Assembly (NCBI GenBank): GCA_021205485.1
Contig: JAJPXK010000051.1
Location: 1-5,842, forward strand
DNA: 5,842 nucleotides
From: Clostridia bacterium
GTDB taxonomy: Bacteria > Bacillota > Clostridia > Christensenellales > Borkfalkiaceae
Direction of reading: 5' to 3'
Of the stretch, positions 1-5,341 are shown in pieces. A program made the translations under genes and the position numbers. Numbering within the stretch: position 1 is the stretch's first letter; every line of letters begins with the position of its first letter. Below the pieces are notes generated by a model. That model was not told where the DNA came from. It was given only the letters and a program-made list of their open reading frames with translations, and did not search any database.

Positions 1-297
1 ATCGTTCGGGGCAGCCCGCTCTGTATAACGCTTAGCGGCGAATTGGACGAATGTTCTTCGCTCAGGGTCCGCCAGAGATGCGACGGGCTTATAGACGACA
101 ATCCCCTGGCGGAGAGCATTGTAATAAACCTCGCCGGGGTAAAGTTTATGGATTCAACGGGCATAGGGTTTCTTATAGGCAGGTACAAAAAGGCCGCTCG
201 CTTAGGCATCCCTGTATTTATAGAAAATCCCGACTTTGCCGCGGACAAAATTTTGAATTTAAGCGGAATATATTCGCTTATACCTAAAGCTCAGTAA
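1..297 (+). CDS. spoIIAA: SpoIIAA, anti-sigma-F factor antagonist (5' partial)
   Basis: STAS-domain anti-anti-sigma factor. In its dephosphorylated form it binds the SpoIIAB dimer and releases sigma-F in the forespore; SpoIIAB inactivates it by phosphorylating one serine. The reading frame is open from base 1, giving 98 visible residues, and probably fewer than ten N-terminal residues are missing. It lines up well with B. subtilis SpoIIAA as I remember it: an LCITLSGELD strand near the start, then VINLAGVKFMDSTGIG around residues 38-56, and GRYKKAARLG after it. The serine of MDSTG (bases 154-156) corresponds to the phosphorylated Ser58. A TTG at 43 could be read as a start, but it lies inside the conserved GELD motif, so the true start is upstream of the window. 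The protein ends at SLIPKAQ, roughly 15 residues earlier than the 117-residue B. subtilis protein, so the last helix looks short. spoIIAB follows 15 nt later, and this order supports the assignment. Confidence 0.95.
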   Translation: MVRGSPLCITLSGELDECSSLRVRQRCDGLIDDNPLAESIVINLAGVKFMDSTGIGFLIGRYKKAARLGIPVFIENPDFAADKILNLSGIYSLIPKAQ

Positions 298-312
298 TTT
301 AAGGAAACAAAT

Positions 313-750
313 ATGGCAAATAATTATTTAAAACTTCAGTTTTTATCCGTACCAGAAAACCAGGCGTTCGCGAGGGATGCGGTGGCGGCGTTCTGTCTGC
401 CGCTCAATCCTACCCTTTCACAGCTTTCCGACGTAAAGACGGCTGTGTCGGAAGCGGTGACAAACTGCACCGTGCACGCCTACAGGGGCAAGACGGGGAT
501 GGTGACGGTAGAGTGCGTTTTATCCGACGACAAGTTACATATCACAGTCATTGACGAGGGGTCGGGCATAGCCGACGTAGAAAAGGCGGTGCAGCCGTTT
601 TTTACAACCCTCCCTTCGGACGAACGCTCGGGCATGGGTTTTACCATAATGCAGACCTTTATGGATGAATTTGCGGTAACTTCCTGTGAGGGCGAGGGCA
701 CGCGGGTGGATATGGAAAAACGCTTTTTATCGGAAGTAGAGAATGCTTGA
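313..750 (+). CDS. spoIIAB: SpoIIAB, anti-sigma-F factor / serine kinase
   Basis: GHKL-fold anti-sigma factor and serine protein kinase. With ATP bound, its dimer holds sigma-F inactive, and it phosphorylates SpoIIAA. The 145 residues match the usual length (146 in B. subtilis). The N box is SEAVTN (residues 46-51, with catalytic-type Glu47 and Mg-binding Asn51). The ATP-binding DEGSGI lies at 81-86 and the G-rich lid and loop SGMGFTIM at 106-113. Arg21 in the AFAR segment corresponds to B. subtilis Arg20, known to contact both sigma-F and SpoIIAA. The ATG at 313 is preceded by AAGGA at 301-305, 7 nt away, and the N-terminal alignment supports this start. The last codons overlap the sigF start by 8 nt, which suggests translational coupling that keeps the inhibitor and sigma factor in proportion. 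Confidence 0.97.
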   Translation: MANNYLKLQFLSVPENQAFARDAVAAFCLPLNPTLSQLSDVKTAVSEAVTNCTVHAYRGKTGMVTVECVLSDDKLHITVIDEGSGIADVEKAVQPFFTTLPSDERSGMGFTIMQTFMDEFAVTSCEGEGTRVDMEKRFLSEVENA

Positions 751-1468
751 TGTCGGACAGACTAACTTACTAATACGGCAGGCGAAGGCGGGCGACAACG
801 CCGCCAAAGAGAAACTTTTAACAGAAAACGCCAATCTTATAAAATCCATAGTCAGAAGATACCTCGGCAAGGGGGTGGAGTACGACGATTTATACCAGCT
901 CGCGGGCATCGGCCTGTTGAAGGCGATAAACGGCTTTGACGAAAGTTACGGGGTCCGTTTTTCCACCTACGCGGTTCCTATGATAGCCGGGGAGATCAAA
1001 CGCTTTATGCGCGACGACGGCAGCATAAAAGTTTCCCGCGCCATAAAGGCGGAGGCCAAGGCCATAAACAAGTTCATAGAGGAATATTCGGCTAAAAACG
1101 GCGTGCAGCCTACCGTAAAACAGATATCCGAACAATTTTCCATGCCCGAAAGCCAGGTCGTTTTCACCATAGGCTCGTCGTTTATGCCCGTGTCGCTGTA
1201 CAGCCAGGGGGAATATAAAGACGAAACGACGGGCGAGCTTGTGGACAAGCTCCCCTGCGAGGACGGCCAGGAGGAACTTATAGAAAAACTGCAGCTAAAA
1301 ACCGCCATATCAAAGCTCGGCGAAAGGGACCGCAAAGTAATAATGCTGCGGTATTTCAGGGATATGACGCAGAGCGAAGTCGCCGCAATGCTCGGCGTCT
1401 CGCAGGTGCAGGTTTCAAGGATAGAAAACCGCATAATGGAGACCTTCCGCAAAGAACTTACGGGGTAA
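743..1468 (+). CDS. sigF: RNA polymerase sigma-F factor (SpoIIAC)
   Basis: Sigma-70 family factor for early forespore transcription, held by SpoIIAB until the septum forms. The 241 residues are slightly fewer than the 255 of B. subtilis, mostly because the N-terminus is shorter. Region 2 spans about residues 28-92 and includes YDDLYQLAGIGLLKA and the very conserved RFSTYAVPMIAGEIKRF block (72-88) that binds core polymerase and melts the -10 region. Region 3 covers about 97-150. Region 4 covers about 190-238, with the -35-reading helix-turn-helix TQSEVAAMLGVSQVQVSRIE (209-228). Sigma-G has a similar sequence, but the position directly after spoIIAA and spoIIAB makes sigma-F the firm choice. 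The ATG at 743 sits inside the end of spoIIAB behind a purine-rich stretch (GGAAG at 732-736). A terminator follows 54 nt after the stop, so the operon ends here. Confidence 0.97.
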   Translation: MLDVGQTNLLIRQAKAGDNAAKEKLLTENANLIKSIVRRYLGKGVEYDDLYQLAGIGLLKAINGFDESYGVRFSTYAVPMIAGEIKRFMRDDGSIKVSRAIKAEAKAINKFIEEYSAKNGVQPTVKQISEQFSMPESQVVFTIGSSFMPVSLYSQGEYKDETTGELVDKLPCEDGQEELIEKLQLKTAISKLGERDRKVIMLRYFRDMTQSEVAAMLGVSQVQVSRIENRIMETFRKELTG

Positions 1469-1469
1469 A

Positions 1470-1484
1470 AAGCCGCCGCGGCTT
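1470..1484. repeat. Short palindrome just after sigF
   Basis: AAGCCGC and GCGGCTT are perfect inverted arms around one central C, starting 2 nt after the sigF stop codon. As RNA it could form a 5-bp stem (AAGCC/GGCTT) with a GCCGC loop. No T tract follows, so it is not a terminator alone. A second small stem, TACGC/GCGTA with a 5-nt loop, lies at 1491-1505. They may protect the 3' end of the mRNA or be chance. Confidence 0.45.
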
Positions 1485-1521
1485 GACGCTTACGCGCCTT
1501 GCGTATTACATTAATATAATA

Positions 1522-1560
1522 AAAAAAGCCCGCCCGTTTACATATAACAGGCGGCTTTTT
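1522..1560 (+). terminator. Rho-independent terminator of the spoIIA operon
   Basis: The 5' arm (1523-1538, AAAAAGCCCGCCCGTT) pairs with the 3' arm (1546-1560, AACAGGCGGCTTTTT), with one bulged C at 1531 and one C-A mismatch, around a 7-nt loop. The core has six GC pairs, and the arms end in an A-run and a T-run. Read on the other strand, the stem is followed by seven Ts (complement of 1521-1527), so it could stop transcription from both directions. It separates the sporulation genes from the ATPase operon. Confidence 0.85.
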
Positions 1561-1644
1561 GCGTTCAGAAAACTTTTTCGGTCAAAAAATATTTATAAAA
1601 ATGGTTTTTATTACAAACTAAAACGTCAAAAGCTGTTTATAAAG

Positions 1645-1673
1645 TTGCATTTTTTTATATTTTGTGGTAAGAT
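1645..1673 (+). promoter_or_regulatory. Predicted sigma-A-type promoter of the V-ATPase operon
   Basis: The -35 box TTGCAT (1645-1650), a 17-nt spacer and the -10 box TAAGAT (1668-1673) each match the housekeeping consensus at five of six bases. TG at 1665-1666 gives an extended -10 (TGn). The spacing is ideal and the DNA upstream is AT-rich. Transcription would start near 1680 and leave a leader of about 70 nt before ntpF. A housekeeping promoter implies that the ATPase genes are expressed apart from sporulation. The call rests on sequence alone. Confidence 0.75.
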
Positions 1674-1708
1674 TATAAATAAAGAAAGATAAAGCGAAAA
1701 TTCAAATG

Positions 1709-1735
1709 ATTTACGCAGGCTTAAGCCTGCTAAAT
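1709..1735 (+). promoter_or_regulatory. Hairpin / palindromic operator candidate in the ntpF leader
   Basis: GCAGGCTTAAGCCTGC (1715-1730) is a perfect 16-nt palindrome. If C1714 bulges out, the stem extends by five more pairs (ATTTA 1709-1713 with TAAAT 1731-1735), giving an 11-bp stem with a TTAA loop. It lies about 30 nt downstream of the predicted transcription start and ends 6 nt before the weak ribosome site of ntpF. No T tract follows, so it is not a simple terminator. It could be an mRNA structure that tunes stability or translation, or a binding site for a dimeric repressor. The sequence cannot distinguish these. Confidence 0.6.
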
Positions 1736-1750
1736 ATTATCGGTGTGATT

Positions 1751-2068
1751 ATGGATGAACTCATTAAATCTATAACAGAAGCAGAGGAAAAGGCGGCGGC
1801 GCTTAAAAACGACGCTGTGATAAAGGCGGGGCAGATTATAGAAGACGCCAGAAACCAAGCCGCGAAGATAGAGGCGGAAAGCTCTGAGCAATGCTCCAGA
1901 TATATCGACGAACGCCTTAAAGCCGCGAGGGTACAGGCGGAAAAAGACTATAACGCCTACATCGCTAAAAGCAAAGCTGACGCAAAAATTTACGCCGACG
2001 ATATGAAAAAGCACACCGACGCCACGGTAGGCAAAATTGTCGGGAGGATAACCGATGGCAATAGCTGA
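1751..2068 (+). CDS. ntpF: V-type ATPase subunit G/H (NtpF/AtpH-like), peripheral stalk
   Basis: Small, highly charged stalk protein that forms a coiled coil with subunit E and links the catalytic head to subunit I. With the start at 1751 it has 105 residues, the usual size. It is almost entirely Ala/Lys/Glu-rich helix (about residues 4-90), and the C-terminal end GKIVGRITDG resembles the short IVxRI tail of this family. An in-frame ATG at 1706 would add 15 hydrophobic residues, but that codon lies just outside the leader hairpin and lacks a ribosome site. The ATG at 1751 has GGTG at 1742-1745 and gives a natural start, MDELIKSITEAEE. Sequence similarity is weak in this family, so the assignment leans on size, composition and position directly before ntpI. 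It is the first gene of the operon and overlaps ntpI by 14 nt. Confidence 0.88.
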   Translation: MDELIKSITEAEEKAAALKNDAVIKAGQIIEDARNQAAKIEAESSEQCSRYIDERLKAARVQAEKDYNAYIAKSKADAKIYADDMKKHTDATVGKIVGRITDGNS

Positions 2069-4028
2069 AATGCGAAAACTTAACCTTGCCGCGATGTCTT
2101 ACGACAAGGATAAAATACTTGACGCCCTGCAAAAGACGGGGGCGGCGGAGGTAAAACAGCATACCGAAATTCAGGATCTGTCCCCGTGTACGGGCAATCC
2201 CGAAGCTTTGAGCGATTACCTTTCGTCCGCTGAGGCCGCCTTAGGGATATTGTGCGCCGAAGTTGAAAGTTTTGACAGAGAAAATAAGATAAAGTCGGAT
2301 ATTTTAAAGGACGGTTTTGACGTTTCTTACTCAGATTTTATGTCTTACGGCGGCAAAAAGGAGTTCGCCGACGGGCTGGTTTCCAAAATCAACGCCCTCA
2401 CCGACGAAAAAATATCTTTAAACGCCGAACTCGCCCGCGTCAACCGTACTATAGAGCTGTCTTTGCCGTATTCTTCGGTAAAAACGCCGCTCAACAGTTT
2501 CGCAGATACCCGCCACGCGTGCGTAAGGCTCGGAACCGTTCCCGCGAACGAAAGGGAGAAATTGCAGAAATTATTCGCTGAAATCTCCCTCGCAGATTTT
2601 AAAGAGGAAGCGGCGACGGAAGATACGATATTGATTGTAGCTGTCTGCCATAAGAGCGTAACAGCGGAGTTTGAAAACGCCCTGTCTTCGGCGGGGTTCA
2701 CTCTCTGCCCGTTCAAAGGAGAGCAGTCAGGCGAGGAAATCTACAACAGCGCCCTGTCGGAAAAAGAGCAGATAACCCTGCAGCTCAGGGAAAATTCACT
2801 GTCAATGTACGCCTTAAAGGACGGCATCCGCCCCTTAAAGGTTTACTGCGATTACGTCGGTTACCAGCTTGAAAAAGAGGGCCTTTCCGATAAATTTTTA
2901 GCAACGCAGAGGACTTTTCTGCTTGAAGCGTACGTTCCTAAAGAGGGACAAACGGCGGTAGAGGAGGCTTTGAAAAACGCGTCCGACGCCGTATATTACG
3001 AATTTTCTGACCCGTCTGAGGATGAAATTCCCCCTACGCTGATGCAAAACAACAAGGTTGTATGCAACTTTGAGGCGTTAACCAATATGTATTCGGTGCC
3101 TAACTCCAGAGAGTTTGACCCTAACACGGTGATGTCCTTTTTCTACAGCCTGTTTTTAGGCTTTATAATGGCCGATATCGGATACGGGCTTTTAATGCTT
3201 TTAGGCGGAGGCTTTATCTGGTATAAAAAACGGGGCCGCGAAAGCGGTTTAAAAAGGCTGAGCGGAGTGTTCGCTATAGGCGGTATTTTCACCATACTAT
3301 GGGGTGTACTCTTTAATTCCTTCTTCGGGTTCAGCATTTTGCCGTTTACGGTGATGCCCGACGCGCAGAGCGATATGTGGTCTTTTGTAGGCATATACGT
3401 GCCCGCCGTCCTTGTTATAGCTTTAATGCTCGGCACGGTGCAGCTTGGCGCAGGTTACGTCTGCAAAGCCGTTCAGTGCTGGCGCAGGGGCAAGATTATG
3501 GACGGCATATGCGAAGGCGTCACATGGACTGTGTTTTCCGTAGGCGTGCTTTTAGCTTTGATAGGCCTTGTTGATGAGGCCAATGTTCCCTCGCTCGCGT
3601 ATATCGGCGGCATTATGGCGGCCGCGGGGCTTGTCGCGGCTATGCTCACCGCGGGCAGGCACGAAAAAGTCTTAGGCAAATTTACAAAGGGCTTCGGGGC
3701 GGCGTACGGCATTATAAACTATATCTCAGATATCTTGAGCTACGCAAGGCTGTACGGCCTTATGCTCTCTGGCGCCGTTATCGGGCAGATAGTTTCTCAA
3801 TACGGCGCAATGTTTATAGTAGATTATGGCGGATTCTTTATTATCGTCGGCGTGCTTCTTCTTGTGGTAGGGCACGTGTTCAACCTCGCGATAAGCCTTT
3901 TAGGCGCGTATATTCACGACGCGAGGCTGCAGTATGTAGAGTTCTACGGCAAGTTCTACGAAGGCGAGGGCGAGTTGTTCTCCCCTATAGGCTCAAAACA
4001 TAAATACATCTATTTAAACGCCGCTTGA
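2055..4028 (+). CDS. ntpI: V-type ATPase subunit I (a), membrane stator
   Basis: Membrane subunit that provides the ion path next to the rotating ring and anchors the peripheral stalks. Its 657 residues are normal for the family. About residues 1-350 form the cytoplasmic domain, opening with MAIAEMRKLNLAAMSYDKDK, typical of NtpI. From about 357 the chain is membrane-embedded: FFYSLFLGFIMADIGYGLLM (362-381), then hydrophobic stretches near 403-425, 442-468, 489-507, 513-533, 553-583 and 590-617. Two conserved arginines expected to face the ring carboxylates are Arg565 in SDILSYARLYG and Arg624 in HDARLQYVEFYGKFYEG. The GHVFNLAI motif (606-613) is also kept. The start is well supported: GGGAGG at 2042-2047 lies 7 nt before the ATG, inside the end of ntpF. 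A 218-nt gap follows, the only large break in the visible part of the operon. Confidence 0.97.
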   Translation: MAIAEMRKLNLAAMSYDKDKILDALQKTGAAEVKQHTEIQDLSPCTGNPEALSDYLSSAEAALGILCAEVESFDRENKIKSDILKDGFDVSYSDFMSYGGKKEFADGLVSKINALTDEKISLNAELARVNRTIELSLPYSSVKTPLNSFADTRHACVRLGTVPANEREKLQKLFAEISLADFKEEAATEDTILIVAVCHKSVTAEFENALSSAGFTLCPFKGEQSGEEIYNSALSEKEQITLQLRENSLSMYALKDGIRPLKVYCDYVGYQLEKEGLSDKFLATQRTFLLEAYVPKEGQTAVEEALKNASDAVYYEFSDPSEDEIPPTLMQNNKVVCNFEALTNMYSVPNSREFDPNTVMSFFYSLFLGFIMADIGYGLLMLLGGGFIWYKKRGRESGLKRLSGVFAIGGIFTILWGVLFNSFFGFSILPFTVMPDAQSDMWSFVGIYVPAVLVIALMLGTVQLGAGYVCKAVQCWRRGKIMDGICEGVTWTVFSVGVLLALIGLVDEANVPSLAYIGGIMAAAGLVAAMLTAGRHEKVLGKFTKGFGAAYGIINYISDILSYARLYGLMLSGAVIGQIVSQYGAMFIVDYGGFFIIVGVLLLVVGHVFNLAISLLGAYIHDARLQYVEFYGKFYEGEGELFSPIGSKHKYIYLNAA

Positions 4029-4048
4029 AATATTTAATTATATTATTT

Positions 4049-4088
4049 TGTCATCCTGAGCATAGTCGAAGGATCTCGCGAGAACTCG
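4049..4088. repeat. Dispersed intergenic repeat, copy 1 (TGTCATCCTGAGC type)
   Basis: This 40-nt copy starts TGTCATCCTGAGC and continues through GTCGAAGGATCTCGCGAG to ACTCG. ATCCT (4053-4057) and AGGAT (4069-4073) are inverted arms of a short stem, and CTCGCGAG (4075-4082) is an 8-nt palindrome. From memory, elements reading AGATCC...CTCAGGATGACA on one strand are common dispersed intergenic repeats in many bacterial genomes. I see no open frame or transposase, so it is a non-coding repeat rather than an insertion sequence. Confidence 0.8.
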
Positions 4089-4097
4089 ATACTTTTC

Positions 4098-4152
4098 TGT
4101 CATCCTGAGCGGAGCCCGTAAGGGCGTAGTCGAGGGATCTCGCGAGTACTCG
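4098..4152. repeat. Dispersed intergenic repeat, copy 2, with internal hairpin
   Basis: This second copy is in the same orientation, 9 nt after copy 1. It shares TGTCATCCTGAGC, TAGTCGA and GGATCTCGCGAG, but carries 15 extra bases (4111-4125). That insert holds GCCC-GTAA-GGGC (4114-4125), a 4-bp GC stem with a GNRA-type loop. The outer arm has changed to GGGAT, which still pairs with ATCCT through a G-T wobble. At its end, CGCGAGTACTCGCG (4141-4154) is a perfect 14-nt palindrome not present in copy 1. The RNA could fold into a compact structure between ntpI and ntpK. Confidence 0.8.
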
Positions 4153-4206
4153 CGGACGACAATAGTAACACCAAAAACATCTTCCTCTCAAGGGCAAGAT
4201 AATTAT

Positions 4207-4244
4207 AAAAACAAAAACAAAAAAACAAAAAACGGAGGTTTTTG
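4207..4244 (+). promoter_or_regulatory. A/C-only leader and strong ribosome site of ntpK
   Basis: From 4207 to 4233 the sequence contains only A and C, as runs of five, five, seven and six As separated by single Cs. It leads directly into GGAGG (4234-4238), 8 nt before the ntpK ATG. Such unstructured leaders usually favour ribosome loading, which would suit the ring subunit that is needed in about ten copies. AAAAAC (4228-4233) could also pair with GTTTTT (4238-4243) and present GGAG as a four-base loop, although this AT-rich stem would be weak. I see no convincing promoter in the gap. Confidence 0.6.
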
Positions 4245-4246
4245 TT

Positions 4247-4741
4247 ATGACTCAGTATGATATCCAATACTTACAGAACCAGATCACGAACGCCAATAGT
4301 TATGGCATAATGGTTGCTTACATCGGCATTGCATTGTGCGTAATTCTCTGCGGCGTAGGTTCGGCTATAGGCCTTTACAAGACCGGTTCGGCCGCCGCGG
4401 GCGTTTTAGGCGAAAATCCTAAGCTTTTCGGTAAAGTTATGGTGCTTGTGCTTCTGCCTGCGACTCAGGGTATTTACGGCTTTATTATCGCTATTATAGC
4501 CTCAAGCTCCGCAGCGTCCGCTGAATCGTTGTATGCTGGCCTGGAAGTATTGTTCAAAGTTATGCCTATGGCTCTTTCGGGCTTGGTAACGGGCATATTC
4601 CAGGGCAAATCGGCGGTAAATTGTATTTACGCCGTAGGCAAACAGGATTCGCTCGGCGGCAAGCTTATTATTTACCCCGCGATGATAGAGTTCTACGCCA
4701 TTCTCGGCCTTATCATTTCAATAATGCTCCTCGCGGCTTAA
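4247..4741 (+). CDS. ntpK: V-type ATPase subunit K (c ring), predicted Na+-binding
   Basis: Proteolipid that assembles into the rotating membrane ring and carries one ion per subunit past subunit I. Its 164 residues form two fused hairpins of four membrane helices (about 20-44, 61-86, 98-122 and 140-163), as in the 156-residue E. hirae NtpK. The ion-binding carboxylate is Glu148 in AMIEFYAILG. The other residues that I recall coordinating Na+ in E. hirae (Leu61, Thr64, Gln65, Gln110, with Tyr68 nearby) are present as Leu70, Thr73, Gln74, Gln119 and Tyr77, all at a constant shift of 9, in LLPATQGIYG and GIFQGK. The first hairpin lacks its own carboxylate, as usual for V-type rings. The shift comes from a slightly longer polar N-terminus. 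The ATG has a strong GGAGG 8 nt upstream. ntpE follows after 16 nt. Confidence 0.97.
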   Translation: MTQYDIQYLQNQITNANSYGIMVAYIGIALCVILCGVGSAIGLYKTGSAAAGVLGENPKLFGKVMVLVLLPATQGIYGFIIAIIASSSAASAESLYAGLEVLFKVMPMALSGLVTGIFQGKSAVNCIYAVGKQDSLGGKLIIYPAMIEFYAILGLIISIMLLAA

Positions 4742-4757
4742 TTTTCGGAGAGAACAG

Positions 4758-5327
4758 ATGAGCGCGCAGGACTTAGTAGACAGAATTATATCCGACGCCG
4801 AGGATGAATCTGCGGCGGTGATAGCAGAGGCTGAAAAGACGGCCGAGCGTATAATTTCCGAAGCCCGCACAAAAAGCGAGGATGCTATGCGGCAGGCAGA
4901 GGATACTGCGGCGGCCAAGGCCGAAGCCATAGCTCAGTCCAGGGCGGCTACGGCCCGCCTCGACGGGGCGAAAATTCTTCTCGGCGAAAAACGCGGGGTA
5001 ATAGACATAGTATACTCCGCCGCCGCGAAGCAGATCGCCTCTATGGATAAAAAGGATTATATCGCCTTCTTGAAAAAGCTGCTCGAAGAGTACGCCGAAG
5101 AGGGCGACGAGGTGGTCCTCGCCGATAATTTTGCCTATTCCGCAGATTTAGCCAAGCTCTCGGTAGTTTCGTCTAAAAAGTTAAGGCTTGTATTCGGCGG
5201 GGCGAGGATAAGCGGAGGTTTTATTCTCCGCGGCAAAAAATCTGACAGGGATTTATCGGTAGAGGCTATGATAGCCGCCGACAGGGCAGAGCATGAAGCC
5301 GAAGTCGCGGCAGAATTGTTAAGATAG
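4758..5327 (+). CDS. ntpE: V-type ATPase subunit E, peripheral stalk
   Basis: Stalk subunit that pairs with subunit G/H (here NtpF) and ties the catalytic head to the membrane part, resisting rotation. Its 189 residues are close to the usual 190-200. Residues 1 to about 75 are an Ala/Glu/Arg-rich helix (RIISDAEDESAAVIAEAEKT and onward) expected to form the coiled coil. Residues from about 80 to 189 form the globular C-terminal domain, with the recognisable ISGGFILRGK turn (151-160) and a charged helix at the end. The ATG at 4758 has GGAGAG at 4747-4752. It lies between ntpK and ntpC, as in the E. hirae operon. The N-terminal half resembles NtpF only in composition, as expected for coiled-coil partners. 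Confidence 0.93.
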   Translation: MSAQDLVDRIISDAEDESAAVIAEAEKTAERIISEARTKSEDAMRQAEDTAAAKAEAIAQSRAATARLDGAKILLGEKRGVIDIVYSAAAKQIASMDKKDYIAFLKKLLEEYAEEGDEVVLADNFAYSADLAKLSVVSSKKLRLVFGGARISGGFILRGKKSDRDLSVEAMIAADRAEHEAEVAAELLR

Positions 5328-5341
5328 TTTAAGGTTGTTTT

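Noticed and set aside
967..1452. 161-codon open frame on the minus strand across sigF
   Set aside because: It is a shadow of sigF. It lacks a recognisable domain, and the + strand frame is an unmistakable sigma factor.
1483..1692. Open frame of 69 codons after sigF
   Set aside because: It starts at a TTG inside the post-sigF palindrome with no ribosome site, runs through the terminator and the promoter, and encodes a low-complexity Lys/Phe/Arg-rich peptide typical of AT-rich non-coding DNA.
1706..1750. Longer ntpF start at the ATG at 1706
   Set aside because: It would add 15 unusual hydrophobic residues encoded by the leader hairpin, and no ribosome site precedes it. The ATG at 1751 gives the normal family length.
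2345..2716. Minus-strand open frame of 123 codons inside ntpI
   Set aside because: It lies wholly within the cytoplasmic domain coding region of ntpI and has no family features.
4049..4152. CRISPR array or insertion sequence
   Set aside because: There are only two unequal copies with a 9-nt spacer, no transposase and no regular repeat-spacer pattern. A dispersed intergenic repeat explains it better.
4029..4246. Internal promoter or full terminator between ntpI and ntpK
   Set aside because: No -35/-10 pair with proper spacing stands out, and neither repeat hairpin is followed by a clear T run in the right place.
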